Source: Bacteroidota bacterium
GTDB taxonomy: Bacteria; Bacteroidota; Bacteroidia; Flavobacteriales; Weeksellaceae
Length of the DNA: 27,894 bases
Assembly: GCA_018266965.1 (NCBI GenBank)
Contig: JAFDZJ010000449.1
Span: forward strand, 1 to 27,894
Direction: 5' to 3'
Shown: one piece after another, positions 1-7,974 of the stretch
Layout: every line of letters starts with the position of its first letter
How positions within the stretch are numbered: the stretch's first letter is position 1
Program-made: the position numbers and the translations under genes
Notes under the pieces: model-generated
What the model was told of the DNA's origin: nothing
What the model saw: only the letters and a program-made list of their open reading frames with translations
The model's database searches: none

Positions 1-168
1 TACAAGAAAACCAATACCAATTTGGAGTATAATTTACTCTTTAATAATATTTTGAATTTTAATTATTTCAAATATATCAATAGCAATGTAAGTATGTTGG
101 GAATAGACCAAACCACTGTATATGCTCTGCCTGGTTATATTACCGGAGGAATTAGATATAATTTTTAA
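1..168 (+). CDS. C-terminal end of an outer-membrane beta-barrel protein (TonB-dependent receptor type), partial
   Basis: The frame is open from base 1 to a TAA at 166-168 and gives 55 residues; the 5' part lies outside the window. The fragment alternates polar and aromatic/hydrophobic residues (EYNLLFNNILNFNYFKY), as in transmembrane beta-strands. It ends in GGIRYNF, and a terminal aromatic residue preceded by a strand is the usual recognition signal for the outer-membrane barrel assembly machinery. In Bacteroidota this kind of ending is commonest in TonB-dependent receptors, but other barrels, such as OmpA or porin types, cannot be excluded from 55 residues. The barrel assignment is fairly safe; the subfamily is a guess. 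The next gene starts 43 bases downstream on the same strand. Confidence 0.6.
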   Translation, partial: YKKTNTNLEYNLLFNNILNFNYFKYINSNVSMLGIDQTTVYALPGYITGGIRYNF

Positions 169-210
169 TACAATTTTTTTTCCTATTTTTACGAAATCAA
201 AAATACATTT

Positions 211-816
211 ATGAATTTTACCAATCTACATTTTCCGCTAAATTTCAAATTCAAAATTACCACTATCGCCAGTGATTTTACACTTACCGATAGTAACGAC
301 AATACACTTGCCTATGTTAGGTCTAAAATTTTCAAACTGAAAGACGATGTAATTATCTATACCGATGAGTCCAAAACCAAAGAATTGTTTAGGATAAAAG
401 CCAATCAATGGATAGATTTCAATGCCTCTTACACCATAACAGATATGTTGGACAATTCTCAAATTGGTCGATTGGCAAGAAAAGGAATTCGTTCTATCTG
501 GCGATCTTCCTATGAGGTTTTTGATAATAAAGAAACCCAAAAATATCATATCTCCGAAAAAAATCCTTGGGTTAAGATATGGGACTCACTTTTCAATGAA
601 TTACCAATAATAGGAATGTTTACAGGATATGTTTTCAATCCCTCTTATTTGGTAAAAGATATGTCCGGAAAAGAAATTTTCGAACTAAAAAAAATGCCTT
701 CACTATTTGGAAGAAGATTTCAACTAAACAAAATAGGATCAACCAATCAGGAAAAAGAATCATTAATAATTCTTTCCCTTTTCATGATGGTTTTATTGGA
801 AAGACACAGAGGATAG
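211..816 (+). CDS. LURP-one-related / tubby C-terminal-like protein
   Basis: This 201-residue protein has no signal peptide. The N-terminal two thirds carry the pattern of the LURP-one-related/tubby-like fold: short beta-strand segments such as FTLTDSNDNTLAYVRSKIFKLKDDVIIY (paraphrased over residues 23-50), then a strand on nucleus-like 'R-I-K-A-N-Q' and the G-R-L-A-R-K-G motif near residues 86-92 followed by W-R-S-S-Y-E. Related proteins include phospholipid-scramblase-like families that bind lipid or act at membranes, but no enzymatic role is established for bacterial members. The C-terminus (about 184-195) is hydrophobic (LIILSLFMMVLL) and could anchor it to the membrane. A lipoprotein gene starts 2 bases after the stop, so the two are almost certainly co-transcribed. 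The function is unknown; the fold call rests on pattern recognition only. Confidence 0.6.
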   Translation: MNFTNLHFPLNFKFKITTIASDFTLTDSNDNTLAYVRSKIFKLKDDVIIYTDESKTKELFRIKANQWIDFNASYTITDMLDNSQIGRLARKGIRSIWRSSYEVFDNKETQKYHISEKNPWVKIWDSLFNELPIIGMFTGYVFNPSYLVKDMSGKEIFELKKMPSLFGRRFQLNKIGSTNQEKESLIILSLFMMVLLERHRG

Positions 817-818
817 TT

Positions 819-1280
819 ATGAAAAAAATATTGACAATAAGTTTGTTTAGTTTGCTGGTTTTTTCTTGTAATAAAGAAGATAAAAAACAATCCGATTTTA
901 CAAATAATCATTCACAAAACAATAATACTATACAAAAATTCCAATCGTTTTCTTTTCCCGAAGATATACAAGGTTGTTCTTGTGCTTTTGCAACTGACAA
1001 AACTTCTTTCGAAAAAGAACAATACATTTTTGTTGATGATTATGGAAATTCTGCCACTATAAAATGGAATGACGAATTTCTGAAATTTCCCATGGAGGAA
1101 GGCGATTTCGACCCTTCGCATTTCGAAAGAGAGCTGAAATCCAACGGCTATATTTTGAAAATGAAAGCCCAAAAATTGAATGAAGATCCTGAAACAATGA
1201 TTTTCCAAGGAGAAATGACCATTACAACTCCCGAAGGCAACACTATTACCTCCCCTATTTATGGCGAGTGTGGTTGCTAA
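819..1280 (+). CDS. small lipoprotein of unknown function
   Basis: This 153-residue protein begins with a classic lipoprotein signal peptide: MKK, a hydrophobic stretch, and a lipobox LVFSC with the lipidated Cys at residue 17. The mature N-terminus (NKEDKKQSD) is charged and Asn-rich, as in exported flavobacterial lipoproteins. The mature domain contains a GCSCAF motif near residues 52-57 and ends in GECGC, so it has two pairs of closely spaced cysteines that could form disulphides or bind a metal. I do not recognise a named family. It starts 2 bases after the LURP-one-like gene and is probably translated with it, which suggests a shared envelope-related role. There is no obvious terminator directly after it. 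Confidence 0.75.
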   Translation: MKKILTISLFSLLVFSCNKEDKKQSDFTNNHSQNNNTIQKFQSFSFPEDIQGCSCAFATDKTSFEKEQYIFVDDYGNSATIKWNDEFLKFPMEEGDFDPSHFERELKSNGYILKMKAQKLNEDPETMIFQGEMTITTPEGNTITSPIYGECGC

Positions 1281-1321
1281 ATTTTGTTTCTAAATTCTTA
1301 TAAGTTATACAATATATTGGG

Positions 1322-1365
1322 TTACGAATAACAAAAAATAATTATTTGTAAAAAAATATTCGTAA
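1322..1365. repeat. 9-bp perfect inverted repeat upstream of the SDR gene
   Basis: TTACGAATA (1322-1330) and TATTCGTAA (1357-1365) are perfect inverted complements separated by 26 A/T-rich bases. The right arm touches a possible -7 element (TAATTTG, 1363-1369) for the SDR gene that starts at 1401. This could be a pair of half-sites for a regulator or a weak stem-loop. There is no T-tract, so it does not look like a terminator. Confidence 0.45.
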
Positions 1366-1400
1366 TTTGCTTTCAAATTAATGATAATAGCACAATACTT

Positions 1401-2276
1401 ATGAATTATACACAACCCATGCTACGAGAAGGAGCATTAACAGACAAGGTAGCGATAGTAACAGGTGGAGGAAGTGGACTTGGAAAAGCAATGACCAAAT
1501 ATTTTTTGGAATTGGGAGCAAAAGTGGTAATAACCTCCAGAGATTTAGAAAAATTAAAAAATACAGCCAAAGAATTAGAAGAACAAACCGGAGGCAAAGT
1601 ATTATGTGTGTCTTGTGATGTCAGAAATTGGGACGATGTAGAAGCCATGAAAGATGTAACTCTGAAAGAATTTGGAAAAATTGATATTTTGGTGAATAAC
1701 GCTGCGGGAAATTTTATTTCGCCAACCGAAAGATTGTCCCATTCTGCTTTTGACTCTATCTTGGACATCGTACTCAAAGGAACAAAAAATTGTACGCTAT
1801 CCATAGGAAAACATTGGATTGATAATAAAATTGCCGGAACGGTACTCAACATTGTAACCACTTATTCTTGGACTGGCTCTGCTTTTGTAGTTCCTTCTGC
1901 TTGTGCAAAAGCAGGAGTTTTGGCTATGACAAGGAGTTTGGCTGTGGAATGGGCAAAATACAATATAAGATTCAATGCGATTGCACCGGGACCATTTCCA
2001 ACCAAAGGTGCTTGGGAAAGATTATTGCCGGGAGATTTAGCAGAAAAATTCGATATGAGAAAAAAAGTTCCTTTAAGAAGAGTTGGTGAACATCAAGAAT
2101 TAGCCAACCTCGCAGCTTATTTGGTGTCGGATTTTTCGGCTTTTGTCAATGGAGAAGTGGTAACAATAGACGGAGGAGAATGGTTGCAAGGAGCTGGAGA
2201 ATTCAATATGCTCGAACAAATACCTTCCGAAATGTGGGATATGTTGGAAATGATGATAAAGTCTAAAAAGAAATAA
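1401..2276 (+). CDS. short-chain dehydrogenase/reductase, 2,4-dienoyl-CoA reductase-like
   Basis: This 291-residue classical-fold SDR has the NAD(P)-binding motif TGGGSGLG at residues 21-28 and the NNAAGNF motif around 99-105. The usual YxxxK pair is absent: the equivalent site is S166-A-C-A-K170, with a tyrosine (Y155) 11 residues before the serine. This Tyr/Ser/Lys layout, together with the flanks TGSAFVVPSACAKAGV and APGPFPTKGA, is that of mitochondrial-type 2,4-dienoyl-CoA reductases (DECR1: Tyr199/Ser210/Lys214). Those enzymes reduce dienoyl-CoA intermediates during beta-oxidation of unsaturated fatty acids using NADPH. It is therefore not degenerate despite lacking the textbook tyrosine. 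Related trans-2-enoyl-CoA reductases share the layout, so the exact substrate is inferred. It appears to be monocistronic, preceded by an inverted repeat at 1322-1365. Confidence 0.85.
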   Translation: MNYTQPMLREGALTDKVAIVTGGGSGLGKAMTKYFLELGAKVVITSRDLEKLKNTAKELEEQTGGKVLCVSCDVRNWDDVEAMKDVTLKEFGKIDILVNNAAGNFISPTERLSHSAFDSILDIVLKGTKNCTLSIGKHWIDNKIAGTVLNIVTTYSWTGSAFVVPSACAKAGVLAMTRSLAVEWAKYNIRFNAIAPGPFPTKGAWERLLPGDLAEKFDMRKKVPLRRVGEHQELANLAAYLVSDFSAFVNGEVVTIDGGEWLQGAGEFNMLEQIPSEMWDMLEMMIKSKKK

Positions 2277-2324
2277 TAATTATCCTACAAATTCCAACAT
2301 AGATTATTTTCCAAATTTCTAATT

Positions 2325-2420
2325 CATAAGGCATTGCCCTACGCTAGGATATTTTTTCATAAGGCATTGCTCTATGCTAGGATATTTTTTCATAGGGCGT
2401 TGCCCTATGCTATGTTATAT
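2325..2420. repeat. three tandem 33-bp hairpin-forming units (REP-like)
   Basis: Unit 1 (2325-2357) and unit 2 (2358-2390) differ at only two positions. Unit 3 (from 2391) is more diverged and runs into a different hairpin. Each unit starts CATAAGGCATTGCYCTAYGC and ends GGATATTTTTT. In unit 3 the core is a perfect 8-bp stem CATAGGGC-gtt-GCCCTATG (2391-2409). Units 1 and 2 have weaker versions of the same stem. Similar modules recur between genes in Bacteroidota genomes, as far as I recall, and resemble REP/BIME elements. They lie between the convergent SDR (+) and glycosyltransferase (-) genes, where they could also act as transcript-end structures. Confidence 0.8.
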
Positions 2421-2435
2421 TGCCACTTCGTGGCA
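2421..2435. repeat. short hairpin TGCCAC-ttc-GTGGCA
   Basis: This is a perfect 6-bp stem with a 3-nt loop, placed directly after the third 33-bp unit. It is followed by ATTTTC rather than a long T-tract, so it is more likely part of the composite intergenic repeat than a strong terminator. Confidence 0.65.
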
Positions 2436-2457
2436 TTTTCTAACCTCTAATTTCTAA

Positions 2458-2475
2458 TCTCGTCTTGGGACGAGA
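2458..2475. repeat. short hairpin TCTCGTC-ttgg-GACGAGA
   Basis: This is a perfect 7-bp stem with a 4-nt loop inside a TTCTAA-rich tract. It is GC-richer than its surroundings and is the fifth stem-forming module in about 150 bp. It forms part of the same composite repeat zone between convergent genes. Confidence 0.65.
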
Positions 2476-2493
2476 CAAGTTATCTAATCTAGT

Positions 2494-2528
2494 TTCTAAT
2501 TTCTAATTTCTAGTTTCTAACTTCTAAC
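2494..2528. repeat. five tandem heptamers (TTCTAAY type)
   Basis: TTCTAAT, TTCTAAT, TTCTAGT, TTCTAAC and TTCTAAC follow each other without gaps. Looser TCTAA copies extend upstream to about 2440. The tract overlaps the last codons and the TAG stop (2517-2519) of the minus-strand glycosyltransferase gene. On that strand nearly every heptamer contains a TAG, so changes in copy number would alter only a few C-terminal residues. Confidence 0.8.
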
Positions 2529-3815
2529 CTCTATAACCTCAACTAACTTTTTTGTTAAATTTTTTCTGGAAAACTTGTCGATACAGCCTATTTCTTTTTT
2601 TATAGTTTGATATTTCCAAATTTCAAATTGTGATAATATAAAATTTTTGAGGTTTTGTTTATCAGCTTTATAGGTGAAATGTTGTCCAGCTTGTGTCTTG
2701 GTAAGAATATTTGATACATCAGCATTTGGAGGTCCAAATGATAAAATAGTATTTCCTGTAGCCAAATATTCAAATAACTTTCCTGGGATAATTCCTTTCG
2801 ATTCCTTTGCGGGAAAATTGGTAATAAGCAGTACATCGGAATTTTGCATTTCGTACAAAGACTCTTTGTGATTTTTATATCCTAGAAAATTGATATTGTT
2901 GGATAACAATGTGTGTTTCAGCTCATCAACAATTTTATCATCAATCCTGCCAACAAATTTCAATTCAAAATTATTTTTAAAATCGTTGTTTTCCTTCAAT
3001 ACTTCATGGAGAGTTTCCCATAGAATTGTCGGATTCCTCAATTGTTCCAAAACACCAATATAGCTTATGGTAAATTTATTTGTTTTTTTGTGAACAATAC
3101 TTTCAAATTCATTATCGAAACCATTGGTTATACAGATTGCATTTGCACCATTTTGCTTAAAATTTTCAGCATCGGTATAGCTTGTTGCAATAGTAATATC
3201 GGCATTTTCGAAAATATTTTTTTCTAATGCTCTATGTTTTTGGTCAGATTTTTTTGTTAATTTCAAATGTTTGTAATAGGAAATTTCTGTCCAAGGATCT
3301 CGGAAATCCGCAATCCAATTGATGCTTGGGAATTTTCTTTTCAATCCCAACCCAATCAAATGTACAGAGTGAGGAGGTCCGGTTGTTACCACAGCATCAA
3401 ATTTATTTTCTTTCAAATATTTTTCCAAAACTCGGATTGATGGTTTAACCCAAAATATCCTAGCATCTGGAATGAAAAAATTTCCCCTAATCCAAATAGA
3501 AAGTTTTGATATAAAACTTTGATTTTTTGCAATATCAAATTGTCCAGCTTTGAATTTTTTATTGTTTTTATTCAATTTTTCTGCCCATTGATAAGGTTCC
3601 CAAATTGGATTTTTTATAATTTCCAAGTTTGTAGGAATTTCTTGTATCAAACTTTCATCAATCAATGGATAGCTAGGATTTTCCGGAATGAATAAGGTTG
3701 GTTGCCAACCGTTTTCCGGGAGATATTTTACAAATTTCAGCCACCTTTGTACACCTGGACCTCCTGCTGGTGGCCAGTAATACGAAATGATGAGTATTTT
3801 TTTTAAAGATTCCAA
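2517..3815 (-). CDS. family 4-type glycosyltransferase (GT-B fold)
   Basis: This 432-residue protein has the layout of a GT4 enzyme. A glycine-rich N-terminal loop (PPAGGPGVQR, residues 15-24) opens the acceptor domain. ADFRDPW (169-175) and ITNGFD (229-234) mark the interdomain region. The C-terminal donor-binding motif GIIPGKLFEYLATGN (341-355) matches the nucleotide-sugar site of the family. It would transfer a sugar from a nucleotide donor to a glycan or lipid-linked acceptor at the inner face of the membrane; donor and acceptor cannot be read. The start is a TTG at 3815, the only reasonable start before KKILIISYYWPP. It lies 18 bases after the YfhO-type gene, so the two are probably co-transcribed, linking both to envelope glycan synthesis. 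Its end lies in a heptamer repeat. Confidence 0.85.
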   Translation of the reverse strand: MESLKKILIISYYWPPAGGPGVQRWLKFVKYLPENGWQPTLFIPENPSYPLIDESLIQEIPTNLEIIKNPIWEPYQWAEKLNKNNKKFKAGQFDIAKNQSFISKLSIWIRGNFFIPDARIFWVKPSIRVLEKYLKENKFDAVVTTGPPHSVHLIGLGLKRKFPSINWIADFRDPWTEISYYKHLKLTKKSDQKHRALEKNIFENADITIATSYTDAENFKQNGANAICITNGFDNEFESIVHKKTNKFTISYIGVLEQLRNPTILWETLHEVLKENNDFKNNFELKFVGRIDDKIVDELKHTLLSNNINFLGYKNHKESLYEMQNSDVLLITNFPAKESKGIIPGKLFEYLATGNTILSFGPPNADVSNILTKTQAGQHFTYKADKQNLKNFILSQFEIWKYQTIKKEIGCIDKFSRKNLTKKLVEVIEVRS

Positions 3816-3833
3816 AAATTTCTAGGAAAACAA

Positions 3834-6392
3834 TTAATCTGTTTTATTTTTTTTTCTGTTAGTAAGAGAAAATAATCCTATACAAGAAAGCAACCCAAAA
3901 ATTCCAAAAGCAACACCAGAATATAGTTTTCCTCTTTGGATTACCTCCGGTTCAAAAATCATTCTTATTTGGTGGTTTCCAGCAGGAACATATACAGCTC
4001 TCAAAAGATAATCTGCTTTTATGTAGGGTACTTCTTTCTCGTCCATAAGCATTTTCCAACCTTTGGGATAGTATATTTCCGATATTACTGCCAATTGTGG
4101 AGTTTTGGATTGGGTTTTCAATTCTATTTCGTTGGCTTGGTATTTTGTAAGTTGAATATTGGCAGTACTATCTTGCATTATTTTTTTGTCATTAAAATAT
4201 TTTTTATCTTCCACATTAATTATCGCTGTTTTTTTGGTAATAGTTTTGCCAATTGCATCAATTTCTTCATTAGGAGAGTTTACAAATTTTATATCCGAAA
4301 CCAACCAAGCATTTCCATTGGCAAGTGGATTGATTTGTACTGCTGGTTTTTCCGTACTTCCACCTATAATGTATTTGGTATTCAGAAGGTTGAGTATTTC
4401 GGGGATTTCTTGTTGTTTGGTGCTATCTTCGGAATAAAAATAATGATTGATGATATCGTCATATCTTCTTAGTTTTACCGCATGATAACCTCCTATCGAG
4501 GACTTGAAGTAAGAAGTATTGGTTTCGTTGAAAGGGCTTAACAATTGATTGAAAATTCTATAATGTGTCTTGTCCTTTTCGGCAATAGTTTCCAAAACTT
4601 TGTTGGTAGGTGCATTGGCTAATAAAGATTGCAAATTCGGATTATTTCCTACTTTTTCTTCTAATAATTCCGAAGTTTCTGTTTGGAAAGGGTTTTCAGC
4701 AAAAACTTTATCAATGAAATTATCCTCATTCAGATACCTCTTATTAACTGTCCAAAGATCAAATAAACTAACTACTCCGATTATGATGAGTGCAATATTT
4801 TTATTTATTTTTTTCTTAATTACCAAATAAAGCGTGGTCGCTACTATCAGAATATAGAATAATGCTTTCAAAGCATCTGTACGAAACATTTTGTATCGTT
4901 CGTCTATCAAATAATCTAGCAACCAAGCTGGTAAATATGTTTTTTCTGTTGCATTATAAAAGCCTAAAATTGTCTTTCCTCCAAACATCAATACCAAAAT
5001 AAACCCTAAAACAGATGCTGAAATTATTAAAAACTTTTTTGTATTCTTTTGCTCATCAATCAATAATTCATCGGTATTTTCAATATTTTTTTCTTTTAAT
5101 AATTGATTTAGACCAACAATTGCCAATAGTGGAAATAGCAATTCTACTACCACCAATATAGAACTAGGAGCCCTAAATTTGTTATAAAAAGGGACAAAAT
5201 CTATAAATAAATCTGATAAAAATAGAAAATTACTTCCCCACGCCAAAGCTATGGTAAGCACAGTTGCTGCTAATATCCAGTATCTGTATATTTTGGGTGC
5301 GAAAAAAAATCCTAATATCGCCAAAAATATGACTACCGCTCCTTGATAGGCAGGTCCCGATGTTCCGGGTTGTTCTCCCCAATAAGTTGGACTTTGCAAA
5401 CCTTTCATGATATTATTAACCTCATTTTGAGAGGTAGCATTGTCTTGTACCAATTGCTGTATATCTCCCATCATCTTTTCCGAACCTTGTTCTTGACTGC
5501 CTCCACCCATCAATCTTGGTATAAATAAATTCAGTGTTTCCAATTTGCCATAACTCCAGTTCAAGATACTTTCTTTGTCCATACCGGATTGGTTGGCAGT
5601 GTGTTTTTCATTGGTCAAAATCTGCTTTCCTCTTACCGTTTCTTTTATATATTCAGAATTTGCCATTATCCTTTGGGAATTCATGCCTACTCCTAATATA
5701 CAAGCTACCCCTACAATACTGGAAGAGATTACAAAATGTTTCCAATTACTTTTTCTCAAAAATACTCGGACTATTTCTGAAAGGAATAAAAAAGATAATC
5801 CTAAAAAAAGATAATAGGTCATCTGTGGATGATTGGCAGCAATTTGCAATCCCATGAATAAGGTAGTAGTGATAAACCCTACGATATATTTTTTTCGTAC
5901 ATAAACTAATAAAATCCCTGCTAATAGAGGAGCAAAATAGGCTATGGTATGTACTTTTCCGTTGTGTCCTGCTGCTATTATTATATAGAAATATGTAGAA
6001 AATCCGAAAAACAAAGCACCTAAAAGTGCATATTTCCATTTGTTGACGGCTACCATACCTAATAAGAAAAATCCTGCCATCAGTACAAATAAATAATTGA
6101 CAGGTTTTGGAAAATAAAACAGGATATTATCCAATTTTTGTATGAAATCACCACGAAATTGTGCTCCCATTTGGTAAGTAGGCATTCCACCAAACATGGA
6201 ATCACTCCAATAGGTTTCTTTGTCATTTGCAGCTCTATAATCCAACAACTCTTTTGCACCACCTTTGTACTGCACAATATCATGCTGGAAAAGTTGTTTG
6301 CCTGAAAGAACTGGATTGGCATACAAAAAAGCCAATACTACAAAAATGACCAAACTGGCAATTACAAAAATTATATTTTTATTTATTTTCAT
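3834..6392 (-). CDS. YfhO-family polytopic membrane protein (GT-C-like)
   Basis: This 852-residue protein starts with a membrane segment (IIFVIASLVIFVVLAFLYANPVL, abbreviated; residues 6-28). About a dozen further hydrophobic helices fall at residues 100-265, 350-440, 455-475 and 505-550, with a last helix near 825-845. A long soluble region (about 560-820) lies near the C-terminus. The early motif HDIVQYKGGAKEL (37-49) and the WSDSMFGGMPTYQ block (62-74) are typical of Bacteroidota YfhO proteins. YfhO of Bacillus is implicated in glycosylating lipoteichoic acid, and by fold this is a membrane glycosyltransferase using a lipid-linked sugar; its exact role here is inferred. A GT4 gene follows after 18 bases. 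A 131-base gap, containing an inverted repeat at 6438-6457, separates it from the small membrane-protein gene upstream. Confidence 0.85.
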   Translation of the reverse strand: MKINKNIIFVIASLVIFVVLAFLYANPVLSGKQLFQHDIVQYKGGAKELLDYRAANDKETYWSDSMFGGMPTYQMGAQFRGDFIQKLDNILFYFPKPVNYLFVLMAGFFLLGMVAVNKWKYALLGALFFGFSTYFYIIIAAGHNGKVHTIAYFAPLLAGILLVYVRKKYIVGFITTTLFMGLQIAANHPQMTYYLFLGLSFLFLSEIVRVFLRKSNWKHFVISSSIVGVACILGVGMNSQRIMANSEYIKETVRGKQILTNEKHTANQSGMDKESILNWSYGKLETLNLFIPRLMGGGSQEQGSEKMMGDIQQLVQDNATSQNEVNNIMKGLQSPTYWGEQPGTSGPAYQGAVVIFLAILGFFFAPKIYRYWILAATVLTIALAWGSNFLFLSDLFIDFVPFYNKFRAPSSILVVVELLFPLLAIVGLNQLLKEKNIENTDELLIDEQKNTKKFLIISASVLGFILVLMFGGKTILGFYNATEKTYLPAWLLDYLIDERYKMFRTDALKALFYILIVATTLYLVIKKKINKNIALIIIGVVSLFDLWTVNKRYLNEDNFIDKVFAENPFQTETSELLEEKVGNNPNLQSLLANAPTNKVLETIAEKDKTHYRIFNQLLSPFNETNTSYFKSSIGGYHAVKLRRYDDIINHYFYSEDSTKQQEIPEILNLLNTKYIIGGSTEKPAVQINPLANGNAWLVSDIKFVNSPNEEIDAIGKTITKKTAIINVEDKKYFNDKKIMQDSTANIQLTKYQANEIELKTQSKTPQLAVISEIYYPKGWKMLMDEKEVPYIKADYLLRAVYVPAGNHQIRMIFEPEVIQRGKLYSGVAFGIFGLLSCIGLFSLTNRKKNKTD

Positions 6393-6437
6393 ACCAAATA
6401 TGTAAATGTTTTTTTAAATGATAAAAATTCTACTCTT

Positions 6438-6457
6438 TTGAGAATAATATTTCTCAA
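6438..6457. promoter_or_regulatory. palindrome TTGAGAA-taatat-TTCTCAA upstream of the YfhO gene
   Basis: This is a perfect 7-bp inverted repeat with a 6-bp A/T spacer, lying 46 bases before the YfhO start on the minus strand. It has no adjacent T-tract in the direction of transcription, so a regulator-binding site is more likely than a terminator. No matching copy was noticed elsewhere in the window. Confidence 0.35.
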
Positions 6458-6523
6458 TAATTATTTTTAAGTAAAGTATATTTTATGAATAATTTATATG
6501 AAATCATTCATCATAAGAAAATT

Positions 6524-6730
6524 TTATTTCTTTTCAACCTCCTCGTAATCAACTGTTTCTGCGTCCCATTTTACATTTTTTTCAGAAGTAGATTTCTTTT
6601 GGGTTGTTTGGAAATTGGAATTGTCCTTCGGTGGAAATTGATAGAATTTAGAGAAAAATATTTTTTTCAAAATATTCCATACAAAAAAAATGATGATGGT
6701 GGTAAGTATTAAATCTAAAAAATATTTCAT
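6524..6730 (-). CDS. small single-pass membrane protein, DUF4834-like
   Basis: This 68-residue protein has one N-terminal transmembrane helix (residues 4-24, LDLILTTIIIFFVWNIL...) followed by a basic juxtamembrane stretch (KKIFFSKF). A short, polar, Lys/Ser/Thr-rich tail ends in VKWDAETVDYEEVEKK. The anchor-plus-acidic-tail plan with a VDYEE motif at the end resembles the DUF4834 family of Flavobacteriia; the match is from memory and only moderate. Its function is unknown. It starts 5 bases after the DUF6263 lipoprotein gene on the same strand, so the two should be co-expressed and may act together in the envelope. Confidence 0.6.
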   Translation of the reverse strand: MKYFLDLILTTIIIFFVWNILKKIFFSKFYQFPPKDNSNFQTTQKKSTSEKNVKWDAETVDYEEVEKK

Positions 6731-6735
6731 TTTTA

Positions 6736-7773
6736 TTATGGATTTACTTTTATTGTGGTAGTGGTAGTTGTGGACATACTTTGGCTTTGTTTTCCATCGG
6801 TCATGCTTTCTTTTTGTGTAGTTTTCACATTAATATCCTGTGTCTTTATCCAACCTGTATTTTGGTCGAATAATATCTTACCACTTTGGTCCAATTCCGA
6901 ACTCATACTGTGGGTCATATTTCCTTGAGTTTGCTTGTCGGATTTCATGGGGATTCCACCTTTCATTGTTATTGTAGCAACTCCGTTACCAACGCTGGAA
7001 AGCGTATAGGTGGTTTTTAATTTTACCTTTCCATCGGCAGACATATTTTCTGTTTCTGTCCATTGTTCCCCAATTTTTGCACCTTTTGTTGGTAGTACAA
7101 GTATATTTTTAGAAAACTGTTCTTTCAGAGCTTTTTCATTGAAACTACCTTTCATATTTTCCTGCATTCCTTGTATTACTTTTTGTTCCTTTGTGAGTCC
7201 AGAAAGGGTCTTGGTAATCTTTGCATAAACGGGTTCAAAACCTGTAATGGAAATTATTTTCCCTTTGTTGTCCATTTTCATTTGGAGCTTATTTTCAGTA
7301 AGTGCTTTTTGCATAGCCCATTCTTTTTTTATGGCTTCATCTTTTGGAGCAGCTTGTTTGGTGTCTATTACCAAAGTTTTTCCATTGCCTGTTTGGACTG
7401 TCTTTTTGCTAATAAAGTTGATGGTTATATCATAGATATTATTTTTGAAATCATCGATAGTGAAACTTACTTCATCTGTACCTTCGCTAGTGCCACTTTG
7501 GGATTTCCCATCGGGAGCAGTAATGCTCATCACTTGTTTTTGGAAAGTTGTAAATGGATAAGTTTTCCCTTTTTCCAGTTTGAATGTTTGATGATAAACC
7601 CCCAAACTATCGGTAATAGCCGGGTTTTCTTTCACCTCGACAAGTGAATCTTTTGGGACATCTACCGTTATTACTTTTCCTGTTTTTTCATCAACTTTGG
7701 TAATTTTTGCTGTTTCTTTTTTGCAAGAAACGATAAGGATAGAAAGCAATGCTATTGCAGTAATTTTTTTCAT
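6736..7773 (-). CDS. DUF6263-family lipoprotein
   Basis: This 345-residue protein has a lipoprotein signal peptide ending in the lipobox LIVSC (Cys at residue 17). The mature part is a mostly beta protein with the features of DUF6263: a conserved opening around FKLEKGKTYPFTT, a central Lys/Met-rich helical section (ITKTLSGLTKEQKVIQGMQ..., abbreviated) and a second half with LPTKGAKIGEQWTE and TYTLSSVGNGVATITMKG. The C-terminal 25 residues are very Thr/Ser-rich (STTTTTTIKVNP). It is predicted to sit in the periplasm or outer membrane; no activity is known. A divergent universal stress gene starts 201 bases away, leaving room for promoters for both in the A/T-rich gap. Its 3' end is coupled to the small membrane-protein gene. 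Confidence 0.75.
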   Translation of the reverse strand: MKKITAIALLSILIVSCKKETAKITKVDEKTGKVITVDVPKDSLVEVKENPAITDSLGVYHQTFKLEKGKTYPFTTFQKQVMSITAPDGKSQSGTSEGTDEVSFTIDDFKNNIYDITINFISKKTVQTGNGKTLVIDTKQAAPKDEAIKKEWAMQKALTENKLQMKMDNKGKIISITGFEPVYAKITKTLSGLTKEQKVIQGMQENMKGSFNEKALKEQFSKNILVLPTKGAKIGEQWTETENMSADGKVKLKTTYTLSSVGNGVATITMKGGIPMKSDKQTQGNMTHSMSSELDQSGKILFDQNTGWIKTQDINVKTTQKESMTDGKQSQSMSTTTTTTIKVNP

Positions 7774-7974
7774 TTTATTTAATAATGATTTTTGAGTACA
7801 ATTTTATTTTTTTGTTTAATTTATCATAAGACAAATAATCGACAAAAATAATAATTTAAGAAACAGAAAACGAGAAATTGCATTGGAATTTATTTAAAAT
7901 AATAAAACTCTCATTATATTTTTTATTGTAAATGATTTTTTTTTATCTTTATAAAAAATTAAAAACAAAAAATT

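Noticed and set aside
1401..2276. Treating the SDR as inactive because YxxxK is missing
   Set aside because: The Tyr155/Ser166/Lys170 arrangement is the normal one for 2,4-dienoyl-CoA reductases.
2325..2420. Possible CRISPR array (repeated 33-bp units)
   Set aside because: The units abut with no spacers and the third is diverged; no cas genes are present.
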